DNA of 64,000 nt, from NCBI RefSeq assembly GCF_000260415.1, contig NZ_BACP01000002.1, positions 28,624 to 92,623 on the forward strand, in the 5' to 3' direction. The notes below the pieces were generated by a model that saw only the letters and a program-made list of their open reading frames with translations, had not been told where the DNA came from and searched no databases. This stretch comes from Liquorilactobacillus mali KCTC 3596 = DSM 20444. GTDB lineage: Bacteria; Bacillota; Bacilli; Lactobacillales; Lactobacillaceae. Below, piece after piece: positions 26,499 through 36,839 of this stretch. Position numbers and translations under genes: made by a program. Within the stretch, counting starts at the first letter, position 1. Each line of letters begins with the position of its first letter.

Positions 26499-27854
26499 AT
26501 GCAGAAAAAAGATTTCTTTGGAAGATGGGTAGCATTAAGGGAAACAAATCAAGTTATAGTTGAGGGCGGAGATTTGTTTACCAAAAAAGCTGCATTAGAA
26601 GTACAAAAGGATATAATAATTTGTAATAGATGCGGACAGAAAACTCCAAAGGAACGAGCTTTTTTACCTAATCAACAATACTATTGTCCTGCATGCATAA
26701 TGTTGGGAAGACTTACAACACAACATATATTATACACGATAGAGGAACCAAATCTTTTTTTGGATATCTCTGATCCATTGACTTGGAAGGGAGAACTGTC
26801 TAAAAATCAATTGAGATGTTCGAATAAAATAGTTCAGATTCAACGAGACAACAAGGATTTTTTATTATGGGCGGTAACTGGTGCTGGGAAAACCGAAATA
26901 CTCTTTGCGAGTTTAGCCGATGCTTTTAAGAAACGCAAAAGAGTTTGTATTGCCTCACCGCGCGTTGATGTTTGCAATGAACTGCATCCAAGATTAAAAG
27001 CAGCGTTTGAATGTGTGACAATGGTTCTTTTACATGGCTATCAGGCTGAAAAATACGAATATACACAATTGGTAATTTGTACTACACATCAGTTATTACG
27101 TTTTAAAGGTGCATTTGATATGCTCATTATTGACGAGGTTGATGCTTTCCCATTTAAAAACGATGTGATGCTAATGAATGCAGTTAACTCAGCTAGAAAA
27201 TCTGTAAGTTCACTAATTATGCTAACAGCAACTCCTACTCATTCATTAATGAAACAAGTTCGGCGGAAAAAGTTAGAAGTTGGTTATCTGCCTTCAAGAT
27301 ACCACGGACACGAGCTGCCTGTTCCAAAGATAATTATAAGAGCAAATTGGATGAAGGAATTACAAAGTGGAAAAATTTGTAATAAGCTCAAGAAGATTAT
27401 AAATTCTTGGACTGATAATAAAGAACCGTTTCTAATCTTTGTTTCGCAAATTGATTTTTTAAGGGATGTGATTGTGGTAATTAAAAAATTTATTAATGGC
27501 AGGTGTGAAGGAGAAACAGTTTTTTCAGCTGATAAGGAACGAATTGAAAAAGTTCAAAAGATGAGAGATGGGACATTTCAATATTTAGTAACTACAACTA
27601 TTCTTGAGCGTGGTGTGACTTTCGCTGGTTTGAATATTTTAGTATTGGGTGCAGATGATGAGTTGTTTAACAGTGCATCTCTTGTCCAAATTGCTGGAAG
27701 AGTTGGCAGAAGTGCACAAGAACCTGATGGTGACGCAATTTTTCTATGTAGTCGTAAAAAAAAGACCGTTGTTAATGCGAAAAAACAGATTATTTTGCTT
27801 AACCTGAAAGGGAGGAAAATAAAAAATGAGTTACTGTTTGATGTGCCAGAATAG
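26499..27854 (+). CDS. comFA: Competence helicase ComFA
   Basis: DEAD-box ATPase that helps pull transforming DNA into the cytoplasm. ATG at 26499 preceded by GGGGTGAGG. The N-terminal four-cysteine zinc module (CNRC and CPAC, about residues 42-72), Walker A VTGAGKTE near 127, a DEVD box near 210, SAT-type TATPT near 235, and helicase domain 2 ending in IAGRVGRS near 405 are all seen. About 451 residues. It overlaps comFC by 29 bases. A late competence operon, probably needing ComK- or ComX-type activation; I could not identify the promoter element. Confidence 0.93.
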   Translation: MQKKDFFGRWVALRETNQVIVEGGDLFTKKAALEVQKDIIICNRCGQKTPKERAFLPNQQYYCPACIMLGRLTTQHILYTIEEPNLFLDISDPLTWKGELSKNQLRCSNKIVQIQRDNKDFLLWAVTGAGKTEILFASLADAFKKRKRVCIASPRVDVCNELHPRLKAAFECVTMVLLHGYQAEKYEYTQLVICTTHQLLRFKGAFDMLIIDEVDAFPFKNDVMLMNAVNSARKSVSSLIMLTATPTHSLMKQVRRKKLEVGYLPSRYHGHELPVPKIIIRANWMKELQSGKICNKLKKIINSWTDNKEPFLIFVSQIDFLRDVIVVIKKFINGRCEGETVFSADKERIEKVQKMRDGTFQYLVTTTILERGVTFAGLNILVLGADDELFNSASLVQIAGRVGRSAQEPDGDAIFLCSRKKKTVVNAKKQIILLNLKGRKIKNELLFDVPE

Positions 27855-28518
27855 AATTAATGAGTATTTTGATCTTGAATGGGTACTTTCCCTACAGCAG
27901 CTAAAGAAAAAATTTCTTTGCAAAAATTGCCAAAATAACCTTGTTGAATTAATCAATTATCCTAGATGCCCTGGTTGTGGAAGAAAAATGAACAAAGAAG
28001 ACACCTGTATTGACTGCAGAAAATGGGGAAGCGAATATAGTGACTTATTAGGAAATATTGCATTGTATGAGTATAACGAGTTGATGAAGAAATATTTTGA
28101 AAAATTTAAATTTATGGGAGACTACTATTATTCAAATATTTTTAATGGAGAATTAAAAGAAATCGTTCAAAAGAAATATGGTAAAGGATGGTTGTTTGTA
28201 CCAGTCCCACTTTCTAAACAAAGTTTTCAGATAAGGATGTTTAATCAAGTAGAAGCATTGTTTTCAGGTTTAACGTTTACGGAACTGCTTGCAGTTAGAA
28301 ATGATGAGAAAATAAAGCAATCAAAACTGAATAGACGAGAACGTTTACGGAGAAGACAGCCCTTTGTACTGAATAGCAATAAACGGGTAGAAATAGAAGC
28401 GGCAAACATATTGTTGCTTGACGATATCTATACAACAGGGGGTACCTTGTATCATGCCGCAAGAATAATGAAGGATGCAGGTGCCAAAAAAATAAAATCA
28501 ATTACACTTGCAAGATAG
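27826..28518 (+). CDS. comFC: Competence protein ComFC (phosphoribosyltransferase fold)
   Basis: Amidophosphoribosyltransferase-like protein required for DNA uptake in competent Firmicutes. N-terminal cysteine pairs form two zinc ribbons (CLMC, CKNC, then CPGC, CIDC; residues 4-65). The C-terminal PRPP-loop motif ILLLDDIYTTGGT is near residue 197. 230 residues. It starts inside comFA, as usual for this pair. Confidence 0.94.
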   Translation: MSYCLMCQNRINEYFDLEWVLSLQQLKKKFLCKNCQNNLVELINYPRCPGCGRKMNKEDTCIDCRKWGSEYSDLLGNIALYEYNELMKKYFEKFKFMGDYYYSNIFNGELKEIVQKKYGKGWLFVPVPLSKQSFQIRMFNQVEALFSGLTFTELLAVRNDEKIKQSKLNRRERLRRRQPFVLNSNKRVEIEAANILLLDDIYTTGGTLYHAARIMKDAGAKKIKSITLAR

Positions 28519-28531
28519 TTAGAGATAATAT

Positions 28532-28560
28532 TTGTTAATTGTAACGTTTTCTTTTATAAT
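28532..28560 (+). promoter_or_regulatory. hpf sigma-A promoter
   Basis: TTGTTA and TATAAT separated by exactly 17 bases, about 75 bases before the hpf start. Confidence 0.7.
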
Positions 28561-28634
28561 AAAGTTAGCATATCTTTGTTCGTTGATGTATTTTAGCGAG
28601 TAATGGTGCTGAGTTGTGAAAGGAGAGGTTTGTT

Positions 28635-29180
28635 ATGCTTAAGTACAATATTCGTGGAGAAAATATCGAAGTCACAGAGGCAATCAGAAGTTATGTTCAA
28701 AAGAAACTAACTAAATTAGAAAAGTATTTTGAAGATACTTCTAACTCGACAGCTCATGTAAATTTGAAGGTCTATTCCGATAAGACCGCCAAGGTTGAGG
28801 TTACCATCCCATTACCATATCTTGTACTGAGAGCCGAGGAGACATCGCCTGACATGTACGCCAGTGTTGACTTAGTGACAGATAAGCTAGAACGTCAAAT
28901 TCGCAAGCATAAAACTAAAATTAATCGCAAGTCACGTGAAAAAGGATTCAATAATAATGTCCAAGAAAAAAATGATACTGAGGAAACTGAGAATGGTTTT
29001 GACATTGTTCGTTCCAAACATTTCTCATTAAAACCAATGGATAGCGAAGAGGCTGTCCTCCAGATGAATATGCTAGGACATGACTTCTTTATTTATGAAG
29101 ATGCAGAAACAGATGGAGTTAATATTGTTTACCGTAGAAAAGATGGTAGATATGGTTTGATTGAATCTACAGAAGATTAA
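28635..29180 (+). CDS. hpf: Ribosome hibernation-promoting factor, long form
   Basis: Dimerises 70S ribosomes into 100S particles in stationary phase. The 181-residue protein has the N-terminal RaiA domain (about residues 1-100, LKYNIRGENIEVTEAIR at its start), a charged linker, and the long-form C-terminal dimerisation domain (about 125-181, HFSLKPMDSEEAVLQMN and GRYGLIES). GGAGAGG lies about nine bases upstream of the ATG. A terminator separates it from secA. Confidence 0.95.
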   Translation: MLKYNIRGENIEVTEAIRSYVQKKLTKLEKYFEDTSNSTAHVNLKVYSDKTAKVEVTIPLPYLVLRAEETSPDMYASVDLVTDKLERQIRKHKTKINRKSREKGFNNNVQEKNDTEETENGFDIVRSKHFSLKPMDSEEAVLQMNMLGHDFFIYEDAETDGVNIVYRRKDGRYGLIESTED

Positions 29181-29190
29181 CCAAAGAAGG

Positions 29191-29226
29191 CGAGCGTTTC
29201 TCTTTTAGAGACAGGCTCGTTTTTTT
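29191..29226 (+). terminator. Terminator after hpf
   Basis: CGAGC (29191-29195) pairs with GCTCG (29215-29219), extended by TCTC/GAGA inside, followed by a T run of seven. Confidence 0.85.
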
Positions 29227-29269
29227 GTGAGAATTGAAAATCTACTGTAATTGTTTCAAATTAGAGTAA

Positions 29270-29297
29270 TTGATGATAAAATACAAAGTGATATACT
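29270..29297 (+). promoter_or_regulatory. Candidate secA promoter
   Basis: TTGATG and TATACT with a 16-base spacer, about 60 bases before the secA start. Confidence 0.5.
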
Positions 29298-29355
29298 GTT
29301 TTTTAGAATAACAGAATAAATTTTTATATTGAGTTTTTTGGAAAGGAAATATGAC

Positions 29356-31719
29356 ATGGCAAATGTCCTAAGAAAATGGGTTGAAAGTGACAATAGAGAA
29401 TTAAAACGCTTGGGAAAAATTGCTGATAAAGTTGAAGCATACGCCGATGACATGGCGGCCTTAAGTGATGAAGAATTACAAGCAAAGACACCAGAATTAA
29501 AGGCAAAATTTGTGGCAGGAGCATCTTTGGATGATTTGCTGCCAGAAGCTTTTGCAGTTGTTCGCGAAGGTGCAAAAAGAGTTCTTGGATTATATCCATT
29601 CAGGGTTCAAATCTTTGGTGGAATAGTTTTACATGAGGGTAATATTGCTGAGATGAAGACTGGTGAAGGTAAAACTTTAACTGCCACTATGCCGGTTTAT
29701 TTAAATGCCCTTGCTGGAAAAGGCGTTCATGTTGTAACCGTTAATGAATATCTTTCGGAACGTGATGCAAGAGAAATGGGTGAGTTATATTCTTGGCTTG
29801 GACTTTCAGTTGGATTAAATATTTCAAGTTTATCACCAGATGAGAAACGTGCTGCATATAAATGTGATATCACATATTCAACAAATAGTGAGCTGGGATT
29901 TGATTATCTTCGCGATAACATGGTTGTTTATCGTGAAGATATGGTTCAAAGACCACTTAATTTTGTAATAGTTGATGAAGTTGATTCAATTTTGATTGAT
30001 GAAGCCAGAACACCTTTGATTATTTCGGGGCAGGCTGAAAAATCTACAACTTTGTATACTAGAACAGATCGTTTTGCTAAGACTTTGACGGAAGAGACTG
30101 ATTTCAAGATTGATCTTGAATCAAAAACGGTTTCTCTAAGTGAAGAGGGTATCAAGAAAGCTGAAAAGTATTTTGGACTTGAGAACTTATATGATCCTGA
30201 CAATACAGCATTAACACATCATTTGGACAATGCTTTGCGCGCAAACTTTATTATGTTGCGTGATAAAGACTACGTTGTTTCTGATGGTGAGGTTTTGATT
30301 GTTGATCAGTTTACAGGGCGTATCATGGAAGGACGTCGTTATTCAGATGGACTTCATCAGGCAATTGAAGCTAAAGAACACGTCGAGATTCAACAAGAAA
30401 CGACGACAATGGCCAACATAACTTACCAGAACTTCTTTAGGATGTACAAAAAAATTGCCGGTATGACAGGTACTGCTAAAACTGAACAAGAAGAATTTCG
30501 TGAGATTTACAATATGGAAGTTATCTCTATTCCTACTAACAAACCTGTTTTGCGTGAGGATCGCCCAGATTTGTTATACCCTACATTAAAGAGTAAGTTC
30601 ACAGCTGTTATTGAAGATATCAAGGAACGTCACGAAAAAGGTCAACCAATCCTTGTTGGTACTGTTGCAGTTGAGACTTCAGAATTGTTATCAGAACTTC
30701 TGGACAAAGCAGGAATTGCGCATGCTGTCTTGAATGCTAAAAATCATGCTAAAGAAGCCGAAATTATTATGAATGCCGGCCAACGTGGTGCTGTGACAAT
30801 TGCTACCAATATGGCTGGACGTGGAACGGATATTAAATTAGGACCAGGTGTTCGTGAAGTTGGTGGGTTAGCCGTTATTGGGACTGAACGCCATGAATCT
30901 CGACGCATTGATAATCAGTTGCGAGGACGTTCAGGACGACAAGGTGATCCAGGACTAACACAATTCTATCTTTCATTAGAAGATGATTTGATGCTCCGTT
31001 TTGGTTCAGAAAGAGTAAAAGCGATTCTTGAGCGCTTCAAAGTTGCGGACGAGAATGCTGTTATACAAAGTAAAATGATTTCACGTCAAGTTGAATCCGC
31101 ACAAAAACGTGTAGAAGGTAATAACTATGATACACGTAAGCAAGTGCTGCAATATGATGATGTAATGCGTGAACAGCGTGAAGTTATCTATGCTCAAAGG
31201 CAACAAGTAATAATGGAAGAAAAATCTCTTAAACCAATTATTTTAGCAATGATCAAGCGAACTGTTGAACATTTTGTACAAATGCATACACAAGGTGAGC
31301 AAAAAGATTGGAATCTACAAGCAATTCTCGATTTTGCGATTGGTGCTATGGTTAATGAAGATAGTATTACGATTAAGGATCTGCAAGGTAAAAAACCTGA
31401 GGAGATTGTTAATTACTTGATGGATTGCGCCAATGCTAATTACGCAACGAAAGAAAAACAACTGTATGATGCTTCGCAAATGCTTGAGTTTGAGAAAGTT
31501 GTTGTCCTACGAGTAGTTGATTCAAGATGGACGGATCATATTGATGAAATGGATCAATTACGTCAATCCATCGGACTGCGTGGTTATGGACAGCTGAACC
31601 CATTAGTTGAGTATCAAACTGATGGATTTAGAATGTTTGAACAGATGATCGGAGATATCGAATATGATATTACTCGCTTGTTCCTGAAGGCTGAAATCAG
31701 ACAAGATATCAAGCGCTAA
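29356..31719 (+). CDS. secA: Preprotein translocase ATPase SecA
   Basis: Motor of the Sec export pathway. The ATG at 29356 follows GGAAAGGA by eight bases, preferred over the in-frame start at 29329. The 787-residue protein has Walker [12 protein letters not shown] near residue 100, the DEVD Walker B ([12 protein letters not shown]) near 210, and helicase motifs GRGTDI and GRSGRQGD around 490-530. The C-terminal zinc-binding tail seen in many SecA proteins is missing (it ends AEIRQDIKR), as in other lactobacilli. A stem-loop follows. Confidence 0.97.
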   Translation: MANVLRKWVESDNRELKRLGKIADKVEAYADDMAALSDEELQAKTPELKAKFVAGASLDDLLPEAFAVVREGAKRVLGLYPFRVQIFGGIVLHEGNIAEMKTGEGKTLTATMPVYLNALAGKGVHVVTVNEYLSERDAREMGELYSWLGLSVGLNISSLSPDEKRAAYKCDITYSTNSELGFDYLRDNMVVYREDMVQRPLNFVIVDEVDSILIDEARTPLIISGQAEKSTTLYTRTDRFAKTLTEETDFKIDLESKTVSLSEEGIKKAEKYFGLENLYDPDNTALTHHLDNALRANFIMLRDKDYVVSDGEVLIVDQFTGRIMEGRRYSDGLHQAIEAKEHVEIQQETTTMANITYQNFFRMYKKIAGMTGTAKTEQEEFREIYNMEVISIPTNKPVLREDRPDLLYPTLKSKFTAVIEDIKERHEKGQPILVGTVAVETSELLSELLDKAGIAHAVLNAKNHAKEAEIIMNAGQRGAVTIATNMAGRGTDIKLGPGVREVGGLAVIGTERHESRRIDNQLRGRSGRQGDPGLTQFYLSLEDDLMLRFGSERVKAILERFKVADENAVIQSKMISRQVESAQKRVEGNNYDTRKQVLQYDDVMREQREVIYAQRQQVIMEEKSLKPIILAMIKRTVEHFVQMHTQGEQKDWNLQAILDFAIGAMVNEDSITIKDLQGKKPEEIVNYLMDCANANYATKEKQLYDASQMLEFEKVVVLRVVDSRWTDHIDEMDQLRQSIGLRGYGQLNPLVEYQTDGFRMFEQMIGDIEYDITRLFLKAEIRQDIKR

Positions 31720-31740
31720 TAATTTGGATATTATTTTTAT

Positions 31741-31782
31741 GAGTCTTAACATGTTCAGTTTTACTGGAATATGTTGAGACTC
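31741..31782 (+). terminator. Stem-loop between secA and prfB
   Basis: GAGTCTTAACAT (31741-31752) pairs with ATGTTGAGACTC (31771-31782), one G-U pair. The tail TTTAGTT is weak, so it may attenuate rather than fully end transcription. Confidence 0.65.
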
Positions 31783-31812
31783 TTTAGTTAATAAATAAAA
31801 AGGAGTATACAG

Positions 31813-32929
31813 ATGGAAATAAGTGATTATAAACGAATTATCGAAAAAATGAATGAACAAGTCACAGACTTTAGGGGGTCTCTTTGACTTAGATGCATTG
31901 AATATTAGAATTTCTGAAAATGAAGCACAAATGTCTAATCCGGATTTTTGGAATAATCAGAAGGAAGCCCAGAAATTAATCGAAGAAACTAATGAATTGA
32001 AAATTAAACATGATAATTTCAAAAAATTGGCTGATAAACTTGATGAACTTGAAGTTCTTCTGGAATTAGTAAAAATTGAGCCAGACAAAGAGATAATTGC
32101 CGAATTGGATGAAAAAATTGAAAGTGCACAAAAGAAAATGAACAGTTATCAGCTAACACTCTTGTTAAATGGTAAGTATGATAAGAGCAATGCTATTTTA
32201 GAAATACATCCAGGTGCTGGTGGAACTGAATCTCAAGATTGGGGCTCAATGTTGCTGCGAATGTATGATCGCTGGGCACAGCAGCATAATTTCTCTGTGG
32301 AAGTTTTAGATTATCAAGCTGGGGATGAGGCAGGAATCAAGAGTGTCTCCCTAATGATTAAAGGGACTAATGCCTATGGATATTTGCGCAGTGAAAAAGG
32401 AGTTCATAGACTAGTGCGAATCTCACCCTTTGATGCCGCTGGAAGGCGACATACTTCGTTTGCATCAATCAATGTAATGCCTGAATTAGGAGATGACGTT
32501 GAGGTTGAGCTTAGACCTGAAGATATCAAGATGGAAGTATTCCGTGCTAGCGGTGCAGGTGGACAACATATCAATAAGACTTCTTCTGCGGTTCGTTTAA
32601 TCCATATTCCTACAGGAATAGTAGTATCGAGTCAAGCTCAACGTTCACAATTTCAAAACCGTGCTACTGCTGAAAGCATGTTGAGGTCTAAACTATATCA
32701 ACTAAAATTAGAAGAACAGGAAAAGAAAAGAGCTGAGATTCAAGGCCAACAACTTGAGATTGGCTGGGGCTCACAGATTAGATCTTATGTTTTCCATCCT
32801 TACTCATTAGTAAAAGATCATCGGACGAACTACGAGACGGGAAATGCACAAAGTGTTATGGACGGGGATTTAGATGGATTTATAAATGCATTTTTACAGT
32901 ATGAATTGCAATTGAGAAATCCACAATAA
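31813..32929 (+). CDS. prfB: Peptide chain release factor 2 with programmed +1 frameshift
   Basis: Releases peptides at UGA and UAA. Translation starts at ATG 31813 (AGGAG about seven bases upstream), reads 24 codons ending in CTT, meets in-frame TGA at 31885-31887, and must shift +1 to GAC at 31886 to continue to 32929, giving 371 residues. The signal is complete: SD-like AGGGGG (31873-31878), then TCT CTT TGA C. The shift is autoregulatory in bacteria: low RF2 slows termination and raises frameshifting. The catalytic GGQ motif (GAGGQHINKT) is near residue 250. Confidence 0.95.
31873..31888 (+). promoter_or_regulatory. RF2 recoding site (SD-like stimulator plus CTT TGA C)
   Basis: AGGGGG, three bases, then CTT TGA C in the start frame, the standard prfB +1 frameshift cassette. 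Confidence 0.93.
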
Positions 32930-32980
32930 ACTAATTGAAACTAAATTGTAACGTTGTTGCAATATTGCATTTAGTATTAA

Positions 32981-32989
32981 TGATATAAT
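32981..32989 (+). promoter_or_regulatory. Extended -10 element upstream of ftsE
   Basis: TGATATAAT: TATAAT with TG one base upstream, about 38 bases before the ftsE start. No good -35 at standard spacing. Confidence 0.5.
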
Positions 32990-33026
32990 ACTTGGGGTGT
33001 ATCAAAATATAAGGAGGAAAATCCTT

Positions 33027-33716
33027 TTGATTGAATTTAAACATGTGTTTAAAAAGTACCCCAATGAAATCTTGGCGGCTAATGATTTTAACGTTAAGAT
33101 TCGACAGGGTGAATTTATTTATGTGATTGGTCCCAGTGGAGCTGGAAAATCAACATTTATAAAAATGATGTACCGTGAAGAACGTCCTACTTCTGGTGAA
33201 ATCAAGGTTAATGATTACGAATTACAAAAGATAAAGAATAGTGAGATTCCATTTTTAAGGCGCGAATTAGGGATTGTTTTCCAAGATTTCAAGTTATTGC
33301 CGAAGCTCACTATTTTTGAAAATGTTGCCTATGCACTTCAAGTTATTGAAAAAGACCCTGAGACAATTGCAACAAGAGTGAATTATGTCTTGGATTTGGT
33401 AGGATTGAAGCATAAAGTAGATGCATTTCCAAATGAGCTCTCAGGTGGTGAACAGCAAAGAATTTCGATAGCACGTGCTATTGCTAATAAACCCGAAGTT
33501 GTAATTGCTGATGAACCAACTGGTAATTTGGACCCGGATACTGCAGCTGGAATAATGGAAATTCTTGAACGAATTAATGGTGAGGGAACAACTGTTGTAA
33601 TGGCTACTCATAATAGTCAAATTGTTGATCAATATAAGCACCGTGTTCTAGAGATAGAAGATGGAAAAATTGTTCGTGATCAGACTGAAGGAGGATTTTT
33701 CCAAGATGAAGATTAG
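33027..33716 (+). CDS. ftsE: Cell division ATP-binding protein FtsE
   Basis: ABC ATPase partner of FtsX that controls peptidoglycan hydrolases at the septum. Start is TTG at 33027, set by AAGGAGG ten bases upstream; the ATG-like start further up (32997) lacks a site. Walker A GPSGAGKST near residue 37, signature LSGGEQQR near 139, Walker B VVIADEPTGNLDP. About 229 residues. It overlaps ftsX by 11 bases. Confidence 0.95.
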   Translation: MIEFKHVFKKYPNEILAANDFNVKIRQGEFIYVIGPSGAGKSTFIKMMYREERPTSGEIKVNDYELQKIKNSEIPFLRRELGIVFQDFKLLPKLTIFENVAYALQVIEKDPETIATRVNYVLDLVGLKHKVDAFPNELSGGEQQRISIARAIANKPEVVIADEPTGNLDPDTAAGIMEILERINGEGTTVVMATHNSQIVDQYKHRVLEIEDGKIVRDQTEGGFFQDED

Positions 33717-34593
33717 TACGTTTAAGAGACATGTAGTTGAAAGCTTAAAAAGCTTAAAACGTAATGGTTGGATGTCTGTCGCTGCGCTTAGTGCGGTTAC
33801 GGTGACCCTTCTTTTAGTGGGTATTTTATTTTCAATTCTAATGAATGTTAATAAAGTTGCTTCTGATATCGAAAATGATGTTCAGGTCAGGGTACTTATT
33901 GATCGTGGAACAAATAAGAAACAAGAAGCAAAACTTAAACAGGATTTAGCAAAACTTCATTCTGTCAGTAAGATTAAATTTTCTAGTAAAGAACAAGAGC
34001 TTAAAAATGTAATTGGAAGTTACGGAAAAGAGTTCAAGCTTTTCGGCGGCGATGATAATCCGTTAAACGATGTCTTTGTTGTGAGTGCAAAGAAACCGGA
34101 ACAAACTGTAACAATTGCTAAAGAAGCAAAAAAAATGAAGCATGTTTATGATGCAAAGTATGGTGGGGCTTCTGCAAAGAAGTTGTTCAACATTGTTGAT
34201 AATATTCAAAAATGGGGTATCGCCATAAGTTTCTTATTGCTTTTTGTTGCAGTCTTCCTAATTTCTAACACGATTAGGATCACGATTCTATCACGCAAAA
34301 ATGAAATTTCAATTATGCGTTTAGTTGGTGCGACAAATGGTTTTATCAGGTGGCCTTTTATTCTTGAAGGAGCTTGGACGGGATTGTTTGGTGCAATCAT
34401 CCCAATAATTATTGTTGATTTCGGATACGTATGGCTTTATGGAATTATTTCAAATTCTCTTGCCAGCACTGGATATAGCCTACTGACTCCAGGGGTCTTT
34501 TTATTCCAGATTGATACTTTACTAATTTTGATTGGTATTGTAATCGGAGCAATTGGTTCTGGAATTTCAATGAGACGTTTTCTCAGAATTTAG
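33706..34593 (+). CDS. ftsX: Cell division permease-like protein FtsX
   Basis: Integral membrane partner of FtsE. ATG 33706 (MKISTFKRHVVES) follows GGAGG at ten bases and lies inside the ftsE end. Topology: one N-terminal helix (about residues 25-47), a large extracellular domain (about 48-165), then three C-terminal helices, the usual FtsX layout of 295 residues. Probably ends at the repeat-family hairpin 80 bases downstream. Confidence 0.94.
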   Translation: MKISTFKRHVVESLKSLKRNGWMSVAALSAVTVTLLLVGILFSILMNVNKVASDIENDVQVRVLIDRGTNKKQEAKLKQDLAKLHSVSKIKFSSKEQELKNVIGSYGKEFKLFGGDDNPLNDVFVVSAKKPEQTVTIAKEAKKMKHVYDAKYGGASAKKLFNIVDNIQKWGIAISFLLLFVAVFLISNTIRITILSRKNEISIMRLVGATNGFIRWPFILEGAWTGLFGAIIPIIIVDFGYVWLYGIISNSLASTGYSLLTPGVFLFQIDTLLILIGIVIGAIGSGISMRRFLRI

Positions 34594-34671
34594 TGGTAAA
34601 AGAAGATTTTAACTAGTATGACGATATGTTAGAGAAATTTTGTATAAAATAGGTTGTGTTTTGATTAATAG

Positions 34672-34862
34672 AAGGGGCTGGGTCATAAGTTAAATTTTGA
34701 CTCGGCCCTTATTTATTGCATATAAATGTACACTATAAGTCATAAGTCAAAATTTTCTGTCTTACCTTGAATTACTTTAACTTCGGATTACCTTATAGTA
34801 GGGAACATGCTATATTTGTAATTTTACGTTAGTACTCAAGTTTTGCCGCTTTATATAATTTA
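34672..34862 (+). repeat. Dispersed intergenic repeat, full copy with terminator hairpin
   Basis: The hairpin AGGGGCTGGGTCATAAG with its complement ending GGCCCTT (34673-34710) lies downstream of ftsX and probably terminates it. The body holds CATAAGTCAAAATTTTCTG, CTTACCTTGAATTACT, TTGTAATTTTACGTTAGTAC and TCAAGTTTTGCCGC, matching the other copies. It fills most of the gap between ftsX and the next gene. Confidence 0.82.
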
Positions 34863-34940
34863 TTACTTTTTTGTGATAATCATGATATATTGCTATACTA
34901 TAAACGTGGATAAATTAAGTAGTTTGGGAGGATGATTAAG

Positions 34941-36089
34941 ATGGGGCTTATGGCTTTTTTAGCGCTGCTTATTTTAAATCCGGTTGTTTTGTGCGGCCTG
35001 CTCGTAATTTTTTTGAGTTATTTGAGAAGAATAAAACATGAGAGAAAACACTTTAGGACAGCAATAAATAATGATTTTTTTGAGGGACGCTATTATATAA
35101 AAAATGCACTCAAACTAGGATTTTTAAGCTCAGTTATTACCACTTTATTAGGATTAGAGCTGACAAAACAGTGGATTTTTGTTTATATGGGAATCACATT
35201 TGTTGGCATTGTTTTGTCCCTATACATAGATTTGAACACTGCTTTTTTATTGATCTTTACTGGAAGCAGCATAGGAATAGTTAGTTTACAACTGTTTAGT
35301 GATAAATTAATTGTTCCTACGAGTCTGAAACCTTTTTTTGATGTCAAGCCGGGCATTGTTTTTTCTATCTTAGCAATTTTTTATTTGGCGAAATTATTAA
35401 TGTTAAGGGGCTACCATCAGGACTCTTTTCAACCTAAAATATATAATGGAAAAAGGGGCAGGAGATTAATCAGGTATTCTTTGAAGGACCAAACGGTTTT
35501 GCCACTGATTGTTCTTGTACCGGGCAATTATATACACAGTCTCATTTCCTTTTGGCCGGTTTTTAGCTTTGGCGGACAATCATTTGCGTTATTTGTTTTA
35601 CCACTATGGGTTTCTTGGACATTAAGACTTTGGCGAAATACGGTTGAGTCAGAGTTAAAAAATGCAAAAGTTAATACACAACAGGAGCTGACCATTGCTA
35701 TAGTTGGAACCATCCTAGGATTTTTGATCCCAATCACTGGAATCTTTGTATTTGCTGTATTACTTTTATTGGTTATCTTGCGCTTTGTACAAAGGTATGC
35801 AAAGATGAAGAGAAAGGGCAAGTGGTATGCTGAAACGCATGATGGAATCAGGGTTGTCGCAATTCAACCTGAAACACCTGCTGCAAAGATGAACCTGGAA
35901 ATCGGGGATGTAATAATCATGTGCAATGGAGTTTCTGTTACAACGGAGTCAGAGTTTTACGAAGCATTGCAAAGAAATTCAGCATACTGTAAATTAAAAG
36001 TTAGAACATATGAAGGGCAGCTGAAGTTAGCAGAGAGCGCAATTTTTGCAAATTCACCACACGAAATAGGCGTAATATTGTTTCATTAA
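34941..36089 (+). CDS. MinJ-like membrane protein with C-terminal PDZ domain
   Basis: About 382 residues: roughly eight hydrophobic segments in the first 285, then a PDZ domain (about residues 300-375, RVVAIQPETPAAKMNLEIGDVI being the ligand-loop region). The position after ftsEX and before uvrBA-type regions matches B. subtilis minJ (YvjD), a division-topology protein bridging DivIVA and MinCD, so this is a reasonable but unproven assignment. The start at 34941 is nine bases after GGGAGG; the in-frame ATG at 34932 touches that site. Confidence 0.75.
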   Translation: MGLMAFLALLILNPVVLCGLLVIFLSYLRRIKHERKHFRTAINNDFFEGRYYIKNALKLGFLSSVITTLLGLELTKQWIFVYMGITFVGIVLSLYIDLNTAFLLIFTGSSIGIVSLQLFSDKLIVPTSLKPFFDVKPGIVFSILAIFYLAKLLMLRGYHQDSFQPKIYNGKRGRRLIRYSLKDQTVLPLIVLVPGNYIHSLISFWPVFSFGGQSFALFVLPLWVSWTLRLWRNTVESELKNAKVNTQQELTIAIVGTILGFLIPITGIFVFAVLLLLVILRFVQRYAKMKRKGKWYAETHDGIRVVAIQPETPAAKMNLEIGDVIIMCNGVSVTTESEFYEALQRNSAYCKLKVRTYEGQLKLAESAIFANSPHEIGVILFH

Positions 36090-36107
36090 TTCTTTGGAGG
36101 AAATGCA

Positions 36108-36839
36108 GTGAAAAAAATACTTGTAGTTGATGACGAAATGTCTATAGTAACATTATTGAAATACAATCTGGAACAGGCTGGGTATGAGGTTGATACTGCA
36201 CTTGACGGCCAGACTGGTTTTGATAAGGGCCGTAATTTTAAATTTGATTTTATATTATTGGATTTAATGCTGCCAAGGATGGACGGATTGGAAATTACTA
36301 AAAGGTTAAGGCAAGAAAAAGTAAAAACACCAATTATGATTTTGACAGCAAAGGGTGAAGAATATGATAAGGTCATTGGACTTGAACTAGGTGCTGATGA
36401 CTATCTGACTAAGCCATTTTCACCACGAGAGGTGATTGCACGAATAAAGGCGATTGCTAGGAGAACAGAGGAGATGCCTGCTGATAGCCTTAGTGCAAAA
36501 GATATTACGGAAAATGAAACAGAAACAGAAGAAGTTTATCGTTTCCCTGATTTTTCGGTCGACTTAGTAAACTATTCTGTTACAAAAAATGGTAAAAAGG
36601 TTAAGTTGACACCTAAGGAATTTGAATTACTTGCATACTTTATTAAAAGAAAGCATCGTGTATTAAGCCGTGATAAATTGCTAAATGGTGTCTGGGGATT
36701 TGACTATGTTGGACAAACTAGAATGGTAGATATGCATGTAAGTCACTTGCGGGAAAAAATTGAGCAAGACCCTAAAAATCCAAGTTATATAGAAACTGTC
36801 AGGGGATTTGGTTACCGATTTGAAGGTGAAAGCAATTAA
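36108..36839 (+). CDS. phoP: PhoP-family response regulator
   Basis: OmpR/PhoB-type regulator of 243 residues. Receiver domain with the phosphorylatable Asp in LLDLMLPRMDG near residue 52, the Thr/Lys switch residues (ILTAKGEE, YLTKPFSPRE), then a winged-helix DNA-binding domain (about 140-240). GTG start seven bases after TTGGAGG. Its stop overlaps the start of the kinase gene. Linkage to a PAS-type kinase and phoU argues for PhoP rather than WalR. Confidence 0.85.
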   Translation: MKKILVVDDEMSIVTLLKYNLEQAGYEVDTALDGQTGFDKGRNFKFDFILLDLMLPRMDGLEITKRLRQEKVKTPIMILTAKGEEYDKVIGLELGADDYLTKPFSPREVIARIKAIARRTEEMPADSLSAKDITENETETEEVYRFPDFSVDLVNYSVTKNGKKVKLTPKEFELLAYFIKRKHRVLSRDKLLNGVWGFDYVGQTRMVDMHVSHLREKIEQDPKNPSYIETVRGFGYRFEGESN

